64,000 nucleotides of DNA. Origin: Pyrenula massariospora (Eukaryota; Ascomycota; Eurotiomycetes; Pyrenulales; Pyrenulaceae). The number at the start of each line of letters is the position of its first letter. The first letter of the stretch is position 1. The notes beneath the pieces were generated by a model. That model made no database searches, was not told the origin of the DNA, and worked only from the letters and a program-made list of their open reading frames with translations. Below are positions 10,974-22,703 of the stretch, in pieces. The position numbers were made by a program, and so were the translations under genes. The stretch covers positions 372,001 to 436,000 of the forward strand of contig JAGFMI010000024.1 of NCBI GenBank assembly GCA_021030905.1, in the 5' to 3' direction.

Positions 10974-12039
10974 GGAGACGGCTTTCTCTGAGGAAGGAGT
11001 CGATGACCTACCGACATAGTAGGGCTGTCTTTACTGATAAGACCAACGGTCATTGCGGAATTTTATAGCGGGTAGGTTGAGATAGTGAGTTAATAAGTTT
11101 AAGACTGACGCGTGTCAGAGCTCAAGGAGCTAGAAAGGACTTATGAATGGCAATAAAGAAGCAAGATAACTTTATGGTGGGTTTCTGAACTAAGGGAGAA
11201 GAAACGAAAGATGAAATTAATCTTCTGATTTATTTTGAAAGTGTGGTGGAGCAAATTGTCCGTTTCCGTCCATCATTGATCTTGGTGCCGCGTCGTAACT
11301 GGTCACCGGAAAGTCTCTCGAAGGAAACCGTTCTTGGACTTGAGAATATGCGGGAAGCGATGACCATGTCCGCCTAGTGAAGACAGAAGCTTAGGTTCAG
11401 GCTGAAAAGACGAATAAGACTTAGATGTTAATCGTGCCTTCATAATAACTGAGAGCTGAACCAAAGTTTTCATCCAAGTTAAGGATGAGAAAATTTGCTC
11501 TGGTCTTCGACCGACTGCGCTGCTCATAATTCGCATAGCTAATAAATTATCAAGACGAAGGTATTCTGATCCGAATTGTTTCCGGTTTGTGTTATAATAA
11601 TCGTCAACTCAAGCGGAGCCCATTGCTCGGAACTCGCGAAAATTGTTTGTGTCGCATATAGCATTAATTAAAGCTTTCATGCTGTTAAGAATTTCCCACC
11701 TTGAAACTGACAAGTAGAATCATTGCGAATACTCTCTGTCCAGCTTTTCTTGAGGATTGGTTCAAAGCATCGATTTCTTTGTACCGAAACAGTGCATTGG
11801 TAACTCGATCAGAAATTCTCGAGGGTTTATTGTAGCTAAATCAAATGATCCAAACTCACCTTCGCACAAAGATTCCATATCGTAGCATCCATCTTAAGAG
11901 ATACCAGTATTCAGTGCAATCACCACTGTCTAAAGCCGCAATCTCTATCGAGGTATCTTTGTAGTCAGCCAAATGCGATCAATGAATCCACCATATATGC
12001 TACCATAACGCCCTCACCAATTTGTAAGTCCACTCTCCC
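10974..12039. other. Intergenic, nothing recognised
   Basis: About 1.1 kb, AT-rich in parts (11560-11720), with no coding frame of note. It ends at the 3' end of the phosphodiesterase gene. Confidence 0.45.
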
Positions 12040-14371
12040 TCATTGCGCTATACTCTCTCCGCCATTCTTCCCCTGAGCCCGTGCAGTAGCATTGGCAGAG
12101 CCACTCGCACTCTCAGGTCCGCCATTAGCACTTATCTTGCCATCCTTTTTCAATCCATCAATGATGCTCGTAACCCAGGCCTTTGCTGCGTCGAGCTTGT
12201 CTTTCAAGTGATCCCACCAGCTTTGCGGGGGCAGCCCTTGGCCGTTTCCAGCATCCTTCTGGTCGGTATCGGTTGTAGCACTCTCGTCGGAAGGCGTGTC
12301 GAAAGGAGAGCCGCCTCCAGTAGCTGCATTGGTTCCTTCTGCACTAGCCTCTTCCGAGGTAGAAGGCTCTGGTTCTGGCTCGGTTCCTTCCGGTGGAAAG
12401 TCGCTGACCTTGCCACCTCCAGGGACACTACCATCATGCACGCCTTCAGGTTTCAAAGGTAGCCTTAGAGTTCCATTGTTAGGATGTGGCTGAATGCCCA
12501 AGCTATCGCAAACGATGTTGTATACTTCTGTATTCTGGAAGATGGGCATCTTTGAGCCTTCTTTGTGTGGAAAGGCCGGACCTCGAGCCACAAAAATCGC
12601 CCGCATGAGAGGGTGCTCGTGATCGTAGCCGTGGAGACCCCTAGGATGATAGGGTTCGCCTTTCTCCTTGGCGGCAGCGACGTCAAATTCTTCTCGTTCG
12701 ACGATAGCCCAGCCAGCCTTAGGCACCACCCACAGGGGGGCGATGCGAGGATTGGCCGTGAAGTGATAGCGCTCTGGCATTGTGTTGTGCGTGTAGACCT
12801 CGAATGCGCCATTAGATTTGTGGGAAGCCTCGAGTAGAATCTTGTACATGGGATCAAGATCTGCTTCGTTCTTGAGCCGCAACCCTCGTAGTGGCCAGCC
12901 GTCAATATGTGAGACAAGAGAAAGATCAATAAGATCATCTAGCTGGACGAGGCGGTCTGTTGAGGTGGTGGCCATACCATGGTCAGATACGACAACGATA
13001 TTCACGACTTCCGTCAGATTGCGGGCATGTAGGCCTGACAAGAGATCCGCCAGCATCGTATCTACTTGAGAGATCGTAGAAGTGATCTCAGTGCTATTAG
13101 GGCCATGCAAATGTCCCTCAGCGTCAACATCAGGTACATAAGCGGCGATAAGTTGTGGTCGGAGATCATGAGGCTGTGGCAAAAATGGCGCCGGCTTAGG
13201 GCTGAAGGCAAAATCTTCGTCGCTAGGAAGATCGATAAGAGATAATATTCGGTCGACCTTTTTTGGGAGCTGCTCCTTGCCGTTGAATTTATCGACGTAG
13301 GTAGGGTCAAGTGGTGGAATATGGGCTTCACTTCCGGGCCACATGTGGATGGCTGTGCGGACCTTTTGTTCTTCTGCAGTGACCCACAGGGGCTCTGCAG
13401 TCCACCATTTCGAGCTGACACAGCCACGCAACGGGAAACTACACGAGAACTCTTCTTCAATAGAGGGATCCCAGAACGTGTTCCCCACTATGCCATGTGA
13501 TTCAGGGTATAGACCCGTGACGAGAGTAAAGTGGTTCGGAAAGGTTACGGAAGGGAAGGAAGGAAGCATGTAGGATGGTGAAATGCCAGTTTGAATCAGC
13601 GAGAGGAGCGTGGGAGTTAGACCGCGCGTTAGAAAGTCGGCTCGGAATCCATCGAGCGAAATCAGGATAGTGGTTGGGCGGAACGTGTGAGTGCCGTTAG
13701 ATCTGAGGTCATGCTGAGAAATCTTCAGGGGAGCCTGGCGATTACCGAACATTTTCGAAGCCTTGTAGGCTCCTAAGGCAAGGACAAAAAAGAGCGACAA
13801 CAATAGCCCGTGGAGCACAGCGAGACGACGGAAATGAGGTTTACGGGACTATCAAAGTTAGGCAAAGACTTTAGAAGAGGTGGACTCTTTTACACACCGG
13901 CATTTCCATTGTCTCCCATTTCTGCTTATCGAATTCCATTGAACTCGCGGCAGAGGAGAGCGAGCTGGTATCTTTGAAACCTTCCTCCATCTCGAACATC
14001 AGTTCACCCTCCTCTGCATATTTGGAGCCTTTCTTCCTTCCTCGTCCCAGTCTCAAGCTCTTTCTCCGCCGCCTCCTCTGCTCTCTCTTGCTAATTTTTG
14101 TGTCGATCCCGCGTTCTGCCTGCGATCTGCCCAACATGCGTTTGATGCCGTCAAGCGGGCCCTTCTTTCGTAGTAGCTCATCCCGCTCATCTTCTTCGCG
14201 TAGGAGAGACCGGTCATGGTCTCTTAGCTCGCGGGATGTCCTGAGACCGTGTCGGGCTAGGTCGATCTCGCTGTCAGAGTCGGATTGGTGATTTGAGGTG
14301 GAATGTACGGAGGCTGCGTCGTTGTCGTACTCCTCCTTGGAGAACAATTCCCTCTTAGGGGCTTTAGACAT
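12040..14371 (-). CDS. Type I phosphodiesterase/nucleotide pyrophosphatase (NPP family)
   Basis: Exon 1 is 14371-13898 and exon 2 is 13848-12040. The 49-nt intron has donor GTGTGT, branch CTAAC and acceptor GATAG and is phase 0. The product is 760 aa. Residues 1-170 are a cytosolic, acidic then Arg/Lys-rich tail, and a signal-anchor follows at about 171-187. The catalytic domain has SLDGF (metal Asp about 224), FPSVTFPNH with the Thr nucleophile (about 260), DVDAEGHLHG, VVSDHGM and HGYDHEHPLM: all metal-ligand blocks of ENPP enzymes. The tail is Glu/Ser/Gly-rich. This topology (type II, lumenal or extracellular catalytic domain) matches yeast Npp1-type enzymes, which hydrolyse extracellular nucleotides and are induced by phosphate starvation in yeast. 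Frames on the opposite strand are shadows. Confidence 0.93.
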
Positions 14372-15549
14372 GATTTTGTCGCAGGTACAGCTCTTCTCAT
14401 AGAAGCATGTTCAATCATTGGAGGCAAGAGCCCTCGAAAGGGAGTTTTGTGTTGTCGCATGGGCCGCAAAAGCCCAGAGGGACGTTGAAGCAATGACACT
14501 TCTTGTCCAACAGACGCCCCCAAAATTCCGAAACAAAGACCCGCGCTGCAACACCTTGGCGGGCTCGGCGGGCTCGGCCGCATCATTGCTTTATGCCCCG
14601 CGTATTTACTCATTATCAGACAACGACACTCTATGATACCGGCTTTCTTCCAAGCGCTTAGCTTCTTCACAGTCATAAGGAGCCCCTTTATCTTCACTAG
14701 GGAATATTAGTTACTATTGAATCTCGGCCACTGTTCCAGCTTTCGACCACAGTGTCGTTCCGCAACGGTGCTTTTACACTTGGCAACGCCCTCTACCGTA
14801 CGATTCGACGCCAATGATAGCAATCTGTGGACGTCCATCTCCGGTTCTCCGTCAGGCGGCCGACAGCGTGATTTATGTACACTGTAATGACTCTTTTATA
14901 TTGCTTCAGGTTTAGAGTGTCGAGTAGATAGTGAATATCTCAAATCTCTCCTGTTCTAATGTGACATGTCACGGCTCACTTAAAAGTGTTTTCGAACTCC
15001 GGGCTTGTGGTCTGAAGTTTGCCCGTTGCTCTTTTTACTTTTTTTGGTAAAGTAATGATTTGTATTTTCCATCCGTCAAGTTGTGACTTTCTTTGGCTGT
15101 CATCCCCTTCTAGTCGGAGAACTGGACCATGGATCAGCTCTCCCGGCTGACCATGCGATGCCAGTTCTTGAACTTTCTCTCAAAATGATTTACGTTTGTG
15201 TGAGTTCTAAGTGTACCATGGTTCGGAAATTCGCTATTCCCGATCGTATCCACGCGTAGCTCTGCGCTCAAAAATCTTCTCGGTTTCCTTCCTTGCAATG
15301 CGTTCCACGGATAGTCACTTCGATCCTCATCTCTGTTATACACTCTTGAGCAATTGTACCGAGATACCCTGGTTTGTTACTGTAACCTTCGAAAGTGGTC
15401 CCTCTTTCCGACTATCCAACACAAGCTCACCTATCCGATATCCTGGTATCGAAGACCAATCGTTCACTTGGTGTAGTATAAGCGCACCACAGCATCGAGT
15501 TCTCTATTACGAATCTACCCCCTTAGAACGATCTCACTCGCTCCCAAAA
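14372..15549. other. Divergent intergenic region
   Basis: Shared upstream region of the phosphodiesterase (minus) and the amidoligase gene (plus). The amidoligase frame stays open up to 15211 and has another in-frame ATG at 15298, but the conserved domain starts right after the ATG at 15550. No promoter element stands out. Confidence 0.4.
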
Positions 15550-16737
15550 ATGCATTCTCATACGAGAAACCCCCTTAATCTTGCTTTTGGCGTCGAGATT
15601 GAGAATGTGTTCTCCTTCAAACAAGATCTGGAAATCCCAACCACGCCCAAGCTCAATGCCGACAATCTTGTTGCTATGCTGCAATGGAATCCTTCACAAC
15701 TCATAACCAGGATCGTCTCTCTTACCGGGCACAAAATGGTGGACACCCTTAGCAAATACTATAGGTGGTCCGACGACGACGAACAACAAGTTTACAATGA
15801 CTGGACGCTCACTAGTGATGCAAGCGTCTCTCACAATCACGATGCATTCCTTGCCAAGCTCTCTGACCGCGTAAAACCACATGAAATCAGCCAATGGGCG
15901 AAGCATCCAAACGAGATCGTCTCCCGAATCCTGCCAGCACCGTCATCGATTACGGAAATCAATCATCCATCCTTCCAAGAAATCAGAGCAATCACATCAA
16001 TTCTGCAAGGCCGAAAATCATCACCTTTCGGAGTCTATGCTCCTTCAAGCTGTGGCCTACATGTTCACGTGGGGATCGGACCAGAATCCGCCTCTAACTC
16101 CACTGCCACATCGACCTTTCCGCTACCTGTCCTTCAACATTTTGCATACCTTCAGGTGCAATACGAAGGCTTCCTCGCTCACCTCCACTCACAATCGCGC
16201 CGAGACCTTCCAGAGAGCCAGGCAGAACAATACTGCCGCAGCAATCTTCATGGATTCCGAACGAACCAACACACATGCCCGAAAAGGGGTCAGTTGCAGC
16301 CCCTTTCCGCAGTCAAAGAACGCATATTCTCGCCAGATATGACAACACAGCGACTTGCAGCAATAATGAGCACCGACAAACCACTATCGGAGGACGAACA
16401 CGAACTTTCACGCCTTCTAAAATGGGAAGGTTCCGGAAAACCAAACGAGCGTTACCGCATTGTCAACTGGACCTCGCTTGCACAAGCTCCAACCGGGTCC
16501 AAGCCTCGAACTCTAGAATTTCGGCAGCATGATGGCTGCGTCGACGGGAACGAAGTATGTCACTGGGTGAACTTCTGCGTGGCATTTGTCCGTCTCGCTG
16601 AACGTCTTGCGAACGGCGAGGTCACGCACCACTTTAACACATGGAAAGATCTGGACATTTCAACGCCAGCAAAAATCCGGGAGATAGGCAAATCCCTATT
16701 CAACCTCTTGCAGCTTCCACGGAAAGAGAAACGCTAG
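15550..16737 (+). CDS. Amidoligase-family protein (Amidoligase_2 type)
   Basis: The gene has a single exon of 395 aa from the ATG at 15550. An upstream in-frame ATG at 15298 would add 84 unconserved residues. Conserved blocks of the fungal putative amidoligase family are FGVEIE (about residues 13-18), CGLHVHVG (about 168-175), an Arg..Asn block RYRIVNW and LEFRQHDG (about 322-329). These are the ATP/metal- and substrate-binding parts of a glutamine-synthetase-like ligase fold. The family is thought to join amino groups to carboxyl groups; fungal substrates are unknown. The frame meets TAG at 16735-16737 and then stays open for another 125 codons, to 17112. Family members usually have an aromatic-Trp pair near this point, so the TAG may have replaced a Tyr codon. 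The protein may be truncated, read through, or a nonsense allele. Confidence 0.8.
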   Translation: MHSHTRNPLNLAFGVEIENVFSFKQDLEIPTTPKLNADNLVAMLQWNPSQLITRIVSLTGHKMVDTLSKYYRWSDDDEQQVYNDWTLTSDASVSHNHDAFLAKLSDRVKPHEISQWAKHPNEIVSRILPAPSSITEINHPSFQEIRAITSILQGRKSSPFGVYAPSSCGLHVHVGIGPESASNSTATSTFPLPVLQHFAYLQVQYEGFLAHLHSQSRRDLPESQAEQYCRSNLHGFRTNQHTCPKRGQLQPLSAVKERIFSPDMTTQRLAAIMSTDKPLSEDEHELSRLLKWEGSGKPNERYRIVNWTSLAQAPTGSKPRTLEFRQHDGCVDGNEVCHWVNFCVAFVRLAERLANGEVTHHFNTWKDLDISTPAKIREIGKSLFNLLQLPRKEKR

Positions 16738-17112
16738 TGGCGTTTCCGCCTGGACCAACAAGCCGAAATAGACACCTTTTCTCCGATATTCACCAACAAA
16801 GACCTCTGCCGAGGGTGTATGGATGACCATCGCCGGCGAATTCGAGTCCGCGAGGATCGCACTACGTACAAGAAGATCGGCATGGAAGGCAAAAAGAAGG
16901 CTACGACCAAGAAGGCAAAGAAAGCGCAGGAAGCAAGAGCCAGGACCCGTAGCCGGAAGAAGATGCAAGCCCAAAGAGACGCAGCGAAACATTCTCATCC
17001 TAGCGTCCCAGATCACTGGAAAGACGTCAAGGTCCGCGGGCCGGATGGAGAAAAGGCCATCGCTCCTGGCGCCTGGCGTTACGAAGCTCCTTTACCAAAG
17101 AGAGGGTGGTAG
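16738..17112 (+). pseudogene. In-frame 3' extension of the amidoligase gene after TAG
   Basis: The reading frame of the amidoligase continues without a stop from 16738 to 17110, then ends with TAG at 17110-17112. It encodes a Trp-containing start, a CRGC Cys pair, a strongly basic Lys/Arg/Ala helix and a C-terminal block ending RYEAPLPKRGW. No donor GT lies just before the TAG to allow splicing it out without losing conserved sequence. It is either the cut-off tail of a recently broken gene or a readthrough extension. The basic stretch could bind nucleic acid; that is inference only. Confidence 0.5.
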
Positions 17113-18393
17113 TCACATTTACAGCTGCCCATCATCGAGCTTTCTTGACGAAATAGTACTTCAGCCATCATCGACCTCACGTCACTACCAAGGAGAACTC
17201 TTCTCTGCCTCCAAGAACGACAACCGACGTTTCCCTCACGGTCGCCTCTCCTCTTGGGACCCTTCAAACAGTGTTGACAAACAACTGCCCCCGATTATTA
17301 CCGCCTTCGACGGTGCCTCTTTCAGTGCCGCTCTGACATACAACCTCGGCATTCTAGACACCTCTTGTTCGCAATCCCCGTGTCATTCCCCTTGCGATCA
17401 TCACATCGGCACCTCCCTCACGGCTGTCACTCTTGCTTTCGTCAAATGTGCTCCTTGTTCAGCACGAAAAATCATAACCTCTGAACACTTTGTCAACATT
17501 CCGAACAATGCCAGCCGTGCTGGCCAAAATGACTAACGCCATGGCCCGTGTTCATGTGCCGAATTCAACCGACACCACATGGCGCGATGCTTGCGTTTGC
17601 CGCCAATCGACTTGAAAAGATCCGGCAACGACACGACACAACTGCCATCGGATCTCTGTACCGTTAACAGCTTACGAAAGAATTCTCAACATGAGAGCAG
17701 CACAAACCGCTCAACTTGACAACGATTTACTTCGAAAACGAGACTTAGAATGAAAAACGATGGAATTTTTTTTAAAGAGGCGGAATAAATTGTTTTGTAC
17801 CGGAGTTCGGCCTTTTGGAAGTTTTGGGAAATTGTTAGGAAACGATGTTATGATCAGGAAGAGGGATATTCACGACACAACATGACATGATACAGGCAAG
17901 GAAAAATGTGTCTGGTCTCTTCTTAGCTATCTAGAGCACTGTTTCCCAGGGGTTTTCGCCATGAAGCCATTTTCCCCGGGTTTTGACGAGGCTCTTGCTA
18001 TCACTTCTCTCAGTACCCAGAAATGAATCATGTTAGATAGTCACACTATCATAGATAGATCGGAAAGATATCCGCACCTACTCGTGTCTCACTGCATAGT
18101 ACCTATCAAGCTATCTGTCAACCTAAGCAGTCTTCAAACTCCTCACGGCGGAGGAGGTGCCGTAGAGTCCCCTTTCCCCCTCCACATTCAACAACGAATT
18201 GCACACAGCAGCCCGGCGCCCTCCCCACCCCAGCTCCTCCTTTCCCAACGCTCCATCCAGCACCCCCCGGTTATTCTTCTAATTCAGACATCCCGCCACC
18301 CCGCCCTCCAAACTACTAACCAGGTAAGTAAATAAAACGCAACGCCACCGCTACGCACCTGCGTACTGCTCATCCCAGCTAGCCAACAGCCGG
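17113..18393. other. Intergenic, nothing recognised
   Basis: About 1.3 kb without a convincing gene. A plus frame at 18030-18335 is Pro/His-rich low complexity and was not called. Confidence 0.4.
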
Positions 18394-18505
18394 TATATAA
18401 GGGATCGTAGGCCCTTTTACCTCTCTCTTTTCCTCTCTCTCTCTCTCTCTCTGCGCGCGTGTCCTGTTAACACAATCAAAGTCCAAAATCGGGAAACACA
18501 GAATG
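18394..18505 (+). promoter_or_regulatory. Core-promoter-like block: TATA, CT tract, ATG-GTAAGG
   Basis: TATATAA at 18394-18400 is followed by a (CT)n tract at 18433-18452 and then an A-rich leader to an ATG at 18503 whose next bases are GTAAGG. TATA plus CT tract is the usual layout of strongly expressed fungal genes. An ATG immediately followed by a donor is seen in some small-protein genes. A branch-like TACTAAC lies near 18660, but no recognisable product follows. Confidence 0.4.
18433..18452 (+). repeat. (CT)n microsatellite
   Basis: About ten uninterrupted CT units, preceded by further CT-rich sequence from 18421. Its position between a TATA box and a candidate start suggests a promoter pyrimidine tract. 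Confidence 0.9.
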
Positions 18506-18874
18506 GTAAGGTGGGGTATGGTAGGGTCAAGGAATCTATCTTAGTGAGAGAAGATGGTTCTCGGTTTTTGGTAGGAGCGGCTCGCGCCCGCGGGGGGAAG
18601 GGGAAGTATGCTATCTAGGATGGTCGTTGGCTGGCGCGAGGTTATTTGTGGCCTTCATATACTAACTGTACTGTATACTATCGTGACTACGTTCTCTGCG
18701 GAGGGGGTGGCGATTTCTTTGCATTTACTAGACCCATTTCGGGCAATGGAACTTGGTCTCGGGGCTTTTGCTGATAAATGGATATGGGCATGGGGGCAAA
18801 GTCGAAGGCTTTGCGAGGAAAAAGCTTCTACCCATTTGCAGGAGATATTTCTTTTAGGTCAAGAAAACGATTAG
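18503..18874 (+). other. Possible small gene downstream of a strong-looking promoter
   Basis: An 88-codon frame (18608-18874) and a candidate single-codon first exon (ATG at 18503, donor GTAAGG) are the only coding signals. The frame has a short hydrophobic stretch near its start and a Trp-rich middle. If spliced at a GAG acceptor near 18708, the protein would be about 55 aa. No family recognised; it could equally be a non-coding transcript. Confidence 0.2.
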
Positions 18875-19073
18875 GAGCGTCGGATTAAGTTATGAAAGAA
18901 TGACATATGATTACATAGTAGTATAGATAAGGAGTGCGGTCAGAGCAAGGTAAAGATCGTTGAGCTCTGAGGTTTCAATTTTTGGGCCAAGCATATTGTA
19001 GATGCGCCGGTAGATTTGTTGTCTGATGCGCCTTTGCTTGGACTTTGCATGCCTGCCAATACCCTCGCTTCCG

Positions 19074-22000
19074 TTACAATTCTCTCTTTGGCGTCGGCCG
19101 CCCAGTGTTCGTTGGCGTGGGTGTGAGGGAAGTGCCGCCAGGAGAATTGTACCCGGAGTTACACTGCGGGTTGTTGCCACCATGCCAGTTCGCAACATCA
19201 ATCTGGTCATCAAACACTTTGCCAAACTTATCTTTCAGTCCCAGGCAGTAGCACAGCGGTGACTGGGTTCCGTGGTCATTGTTGTCATGGAGCGCACCTG
19301 GCCCGGCCAAGCTGTTGAAGAAGGATGTCAATGTTGGCGTCCATCCGTAGGTGTTGTCAAGAGCGCAGATGGGGATGTTAAAGACACCAGGTAGCGCGAC
19401 GCTATCAGTGAGCAGGTTTGTTGTGGTTGAGCTAAGTATAGATGATATGTCAGGGAGAGGGTTGTAAATGAAACCACCCCTTGCGAAGCCCTCAGCGGAC
19501 GATATGATAATCTGGTGGGTGTCGATTCCCACGTCGACTGTGTTGCCCCAGCCGGGTGGGTTCTGGACGCGAGGTACTTGGTATGGTGACAGAGGCTGCG
19601 ATTGAGGGTAAACGGACATGAAATAATAGCCGCGCCCATTGTAGTAGTATTTCAGACGAGAATCGTTGTTGCCGGCGAACGCGGTGTTACTGTTAACTGG
19701 TTCAAGCTTCAGCAATTGTTCGTACACTTTTGGAAAGATGGTCGAAATTTATGTTGACGAAGATGGCTGGCTAGGTTCTAGAGGAAGAATACTCACAGTC
19801 ACCAATGGTCATTGGGTACGACATCAGCCATACTCGTTGGGCATGCCATGCCCAATTGATGGCAGCAGCGCTGACATGCTTAGAGAATACGTCATTGATA
19901 TCGTCGGTAGTAAAATTATGCGGATTGACAAGGGGAATATTGTGCCAGTCGATCCATTTGCCACCTTTGAAGCTTTCTTGGAGGTCAATGCCGTGAGAGT
20001 TACCGATTGTTTGAAAATCTCTGAAAAACGAGCTCACTGATTTCTCGATATTATCCAGGGTATCGTGCATGAACCTACTCATCGTTAGCTACAGTGACCC
20101 ACTACACAATTGAGAGCTTTGCCAACTTTTGAAATTGCGCCAGCTGCTGGACGGCAGTGTTGTCTGGATTTGGAATCGCTTGAACAAGGGCACTAGCAAT
20201 GCCTTGGGCAAAGACGCCAACGGCTTCGACTATAGGGTTGTCGGGGAGAGTCAAAATGATGCCAACAGCTGTACCAGCGGCGATAATCGCTTCTTGAAGA
20301 GGCGTAGCATTCATAGTTCCCGAGTCCGTGTTAAAGTTAGTCTGAAACCAATCAGGCAGCGAATTCCATTCATCACGGGCATGCCCAACTGCGATGTACA
20401 GGTTCTCAAGTACTCGCATGACGTTGAAGAATGCAATGATGACCATGTAAGCTGGTCCAGATTGTGCTTTAGTTTCCAAAGTTCCCATGCCGCTGCAATC
20501 TGGAGGTGAACAAAGAGAAATGACTTCGCAAGCTGCCGTGCTTACACCGAGATTCCAAGGCGCAGCAAAATCAGACATAAAGTCACTCTTGCCAGAAGGA
20601 AGCCACGTGTTCTTGACCCAATCTGTTCAACCAATTAGTGAGCTTGCTCGCAATCTTCTCTAGGTCGTATGCCCACCTGATAAGAATGGGCTGGTATTAG
20701 CATCATCCCACATGTCGGAAGTGAGACCACTAGAACCAGCAGAACCTTGGAAATCTAAAGGGAAAATAAGTAATGGACTCAGTCTGGTGCAGTGTTCAAC
20801 CTTACTTTCCAGATCCTGGCATGTAGAATTAGATGTCAAGTCGGGACCATGACCGCCCTGATGAGAACCCTTGTTGGGTTTACCGGGTACGGAAGGAACG
20901 AAGCTCCTCAGGTCCATTGCCCATTCGACCGTGCCCCCAAAGTTTTTGGCCGCATAGCTGCTCATGCGACTCTTGCGAGTGTTGTCATCCATGTACGCAA
21001 CCCAATTATCACCTCCATACTCTAAAATGACCGAATCACTGCCCTGATCATAATGCGTTTTTGCGGTCTTGTCCCTGGCAATAATGTCTTCGATCTCGGC
21101 GTTGGATATGTAGCCGGCAGTGTTAGTGCATATACCAGGTCGGGCTCCGGAACTTGGTCCAGTAAACGTGCACAATGGTCCGTCACAACCAGGTTTGGCC
21201 ATTTTGAAGCTACGGCCATAACTCCCAATGCCTACAACGATCTTGGCCGCGGGCACACCCGCCTTTGTGATCATAGCCAATGAATTTAAAGTCTCGGTGT
21301 AGTTGACATGAGATCGAAGACAGCTGCCCTTAGGACATCCTTCTGCGGCAAAGGTATTTCCATAATCCCATTGGCCATGCAGGTCGTACGTCATATATAC
21401 AATGTAATCGACAACTTTGCTGATGTCCGCGATCGGGAAGCCTTTGAGATACCAATATGATGCTGGTGCTGCAATGGAAAGGGTTTTGCCTGTACCCAAT
21501 TTTGATCTTAGCGTTTGAAGAAAGGAAAGGTAGCGAGCGCCGTCTCCTGGATCTCCAGGAGGGATGCCAGGGATGTCTGGAGCTCCAGGATACTCCCAGT
21601 CGAAGTCTACTCCATCCATGCCATTGCTCTTGATGAAGTCAGCGACATTCTGTGCGAATGTAGCTCGATTTGCGTCTGTGACCGCAGTGCGAAAGATAGG
21701 GAAAGAATCTGCATCAGTCGAAAACGACCATCCTCCGAACGAGACGACCTTTTTGAACCCACTCTGCTTCTTGAATGTATCGAATTGATCCTGAACTGTA
21801 TTTAAATCGACCTTCCAATCAGATGTGATCTCTGCGAAGCTGAAATGTACAACGTCGTACTGTGTATGGTCGATCTGAGAAGCATCCATGTTTAAACATT
21901 TTCGATCCATATTCCAGGCTTCAAAATATCCGACACGACGGGAAACAGGTGGAGGGCTACCGTTGTTCACAATATCCATTCCACAATTGGAGATACAACC

Positions 22001-22703
22001 ATTGGTGCCAGGTGCTGAAGTGCCTGGATTGCCCGTGCTAGACTTGGTTGGAATGCAGAATTCGCCGGTAGTGCCACACTGGCCCCATTTATTGCAACAT
22101 ACATTGAGCGGGCAAGGATTTAGACTTGCAAGCTTTGACATATTTGACGGTGGTTGAGTTCCAGGAACCTGGGGACCACAGAGAGTGTTCTTGATTGGAG
22201 CAGGCATTGGTGGCGTGCCGGTGCTGAGACAGAACGTCTGCTGTGCTTCGAGGTTGATGCAACCATCCCAACCCCAGGTTTGCGTCTGGTGATTTATGTT
22301 ATCAATGTCGGAAATGGAGAGCCCGCGAGAGGCTCCGATTATGGCACCTAAGGGACACTGTCAACTGTTATGATAACAGCAATGAGTGGGCGGACCTACA
22401 ATTATCGCCAGGCTGTGCGGTATAAGTTGCACACGAGCCATTAGGATTAGGTTTTGGTCTTAGATCCGGCAGGCTACCTGAGGAACAGCAGACATATTGC
22501 TGTGGCTGCAAGGTTGAGCAAAGATGTGGATCTGGGTTGTACTTGGTAAAGTCCGCAGAACTGATACCGCATCTCTGGGCCAAGGCGCCGCAAGAGTCTC
22601 CTGATTGTACCTGAACCGTCCGACAAGTGGCGTCTTGCTGAACAACGTTATGTGAAGGTGTCGCGGATGCAGTCGAAGCTAGCAGCCATGCTATGAAAAT
22701 CAT
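19074..22703 (-). CDS. LysM / chitin-binding / GH18 chitinase, killer-toxin-like subgroup
   Basis: Six exons: 22703-22400, 22347-20806, 20754-20677, 20622-20127, 20074-19797 and 19726-19074, giving 1,116 aa. The domains are a signal peptide (1-14), LysM 1 (about 27-73), LysM 2 (about 92-145), a Cys-rich ChtBD1 (about 155-200) and GH18 (about 238-600). GH18 carries SFGGWSFS and the catalytic DGVDFDWE (Glu about 353) and is therefore expected to cleave chitin. A roughly 450-residue C-terminal region without known catalytic motifs follows. This architecture defines subgroup C chitinases, related to the alpha subunit of yeast killer toxins. Such enzymes are secreted and often linked to hyphal contact or mycoparasitism. 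Most introns are 51-70 nt with good signals; the junction at 20075-20126 uses a weak GTTGGC donor and is the least certain. Confidence 0.9.

Noticed and set aside
13974-14697. Plus- and minus-strand frames over the phosphodiesterase exon 1
   Set aside because: They are antisense or off-frame shadows of an Arg/Ser-rich coding exon with a clear intron junction.
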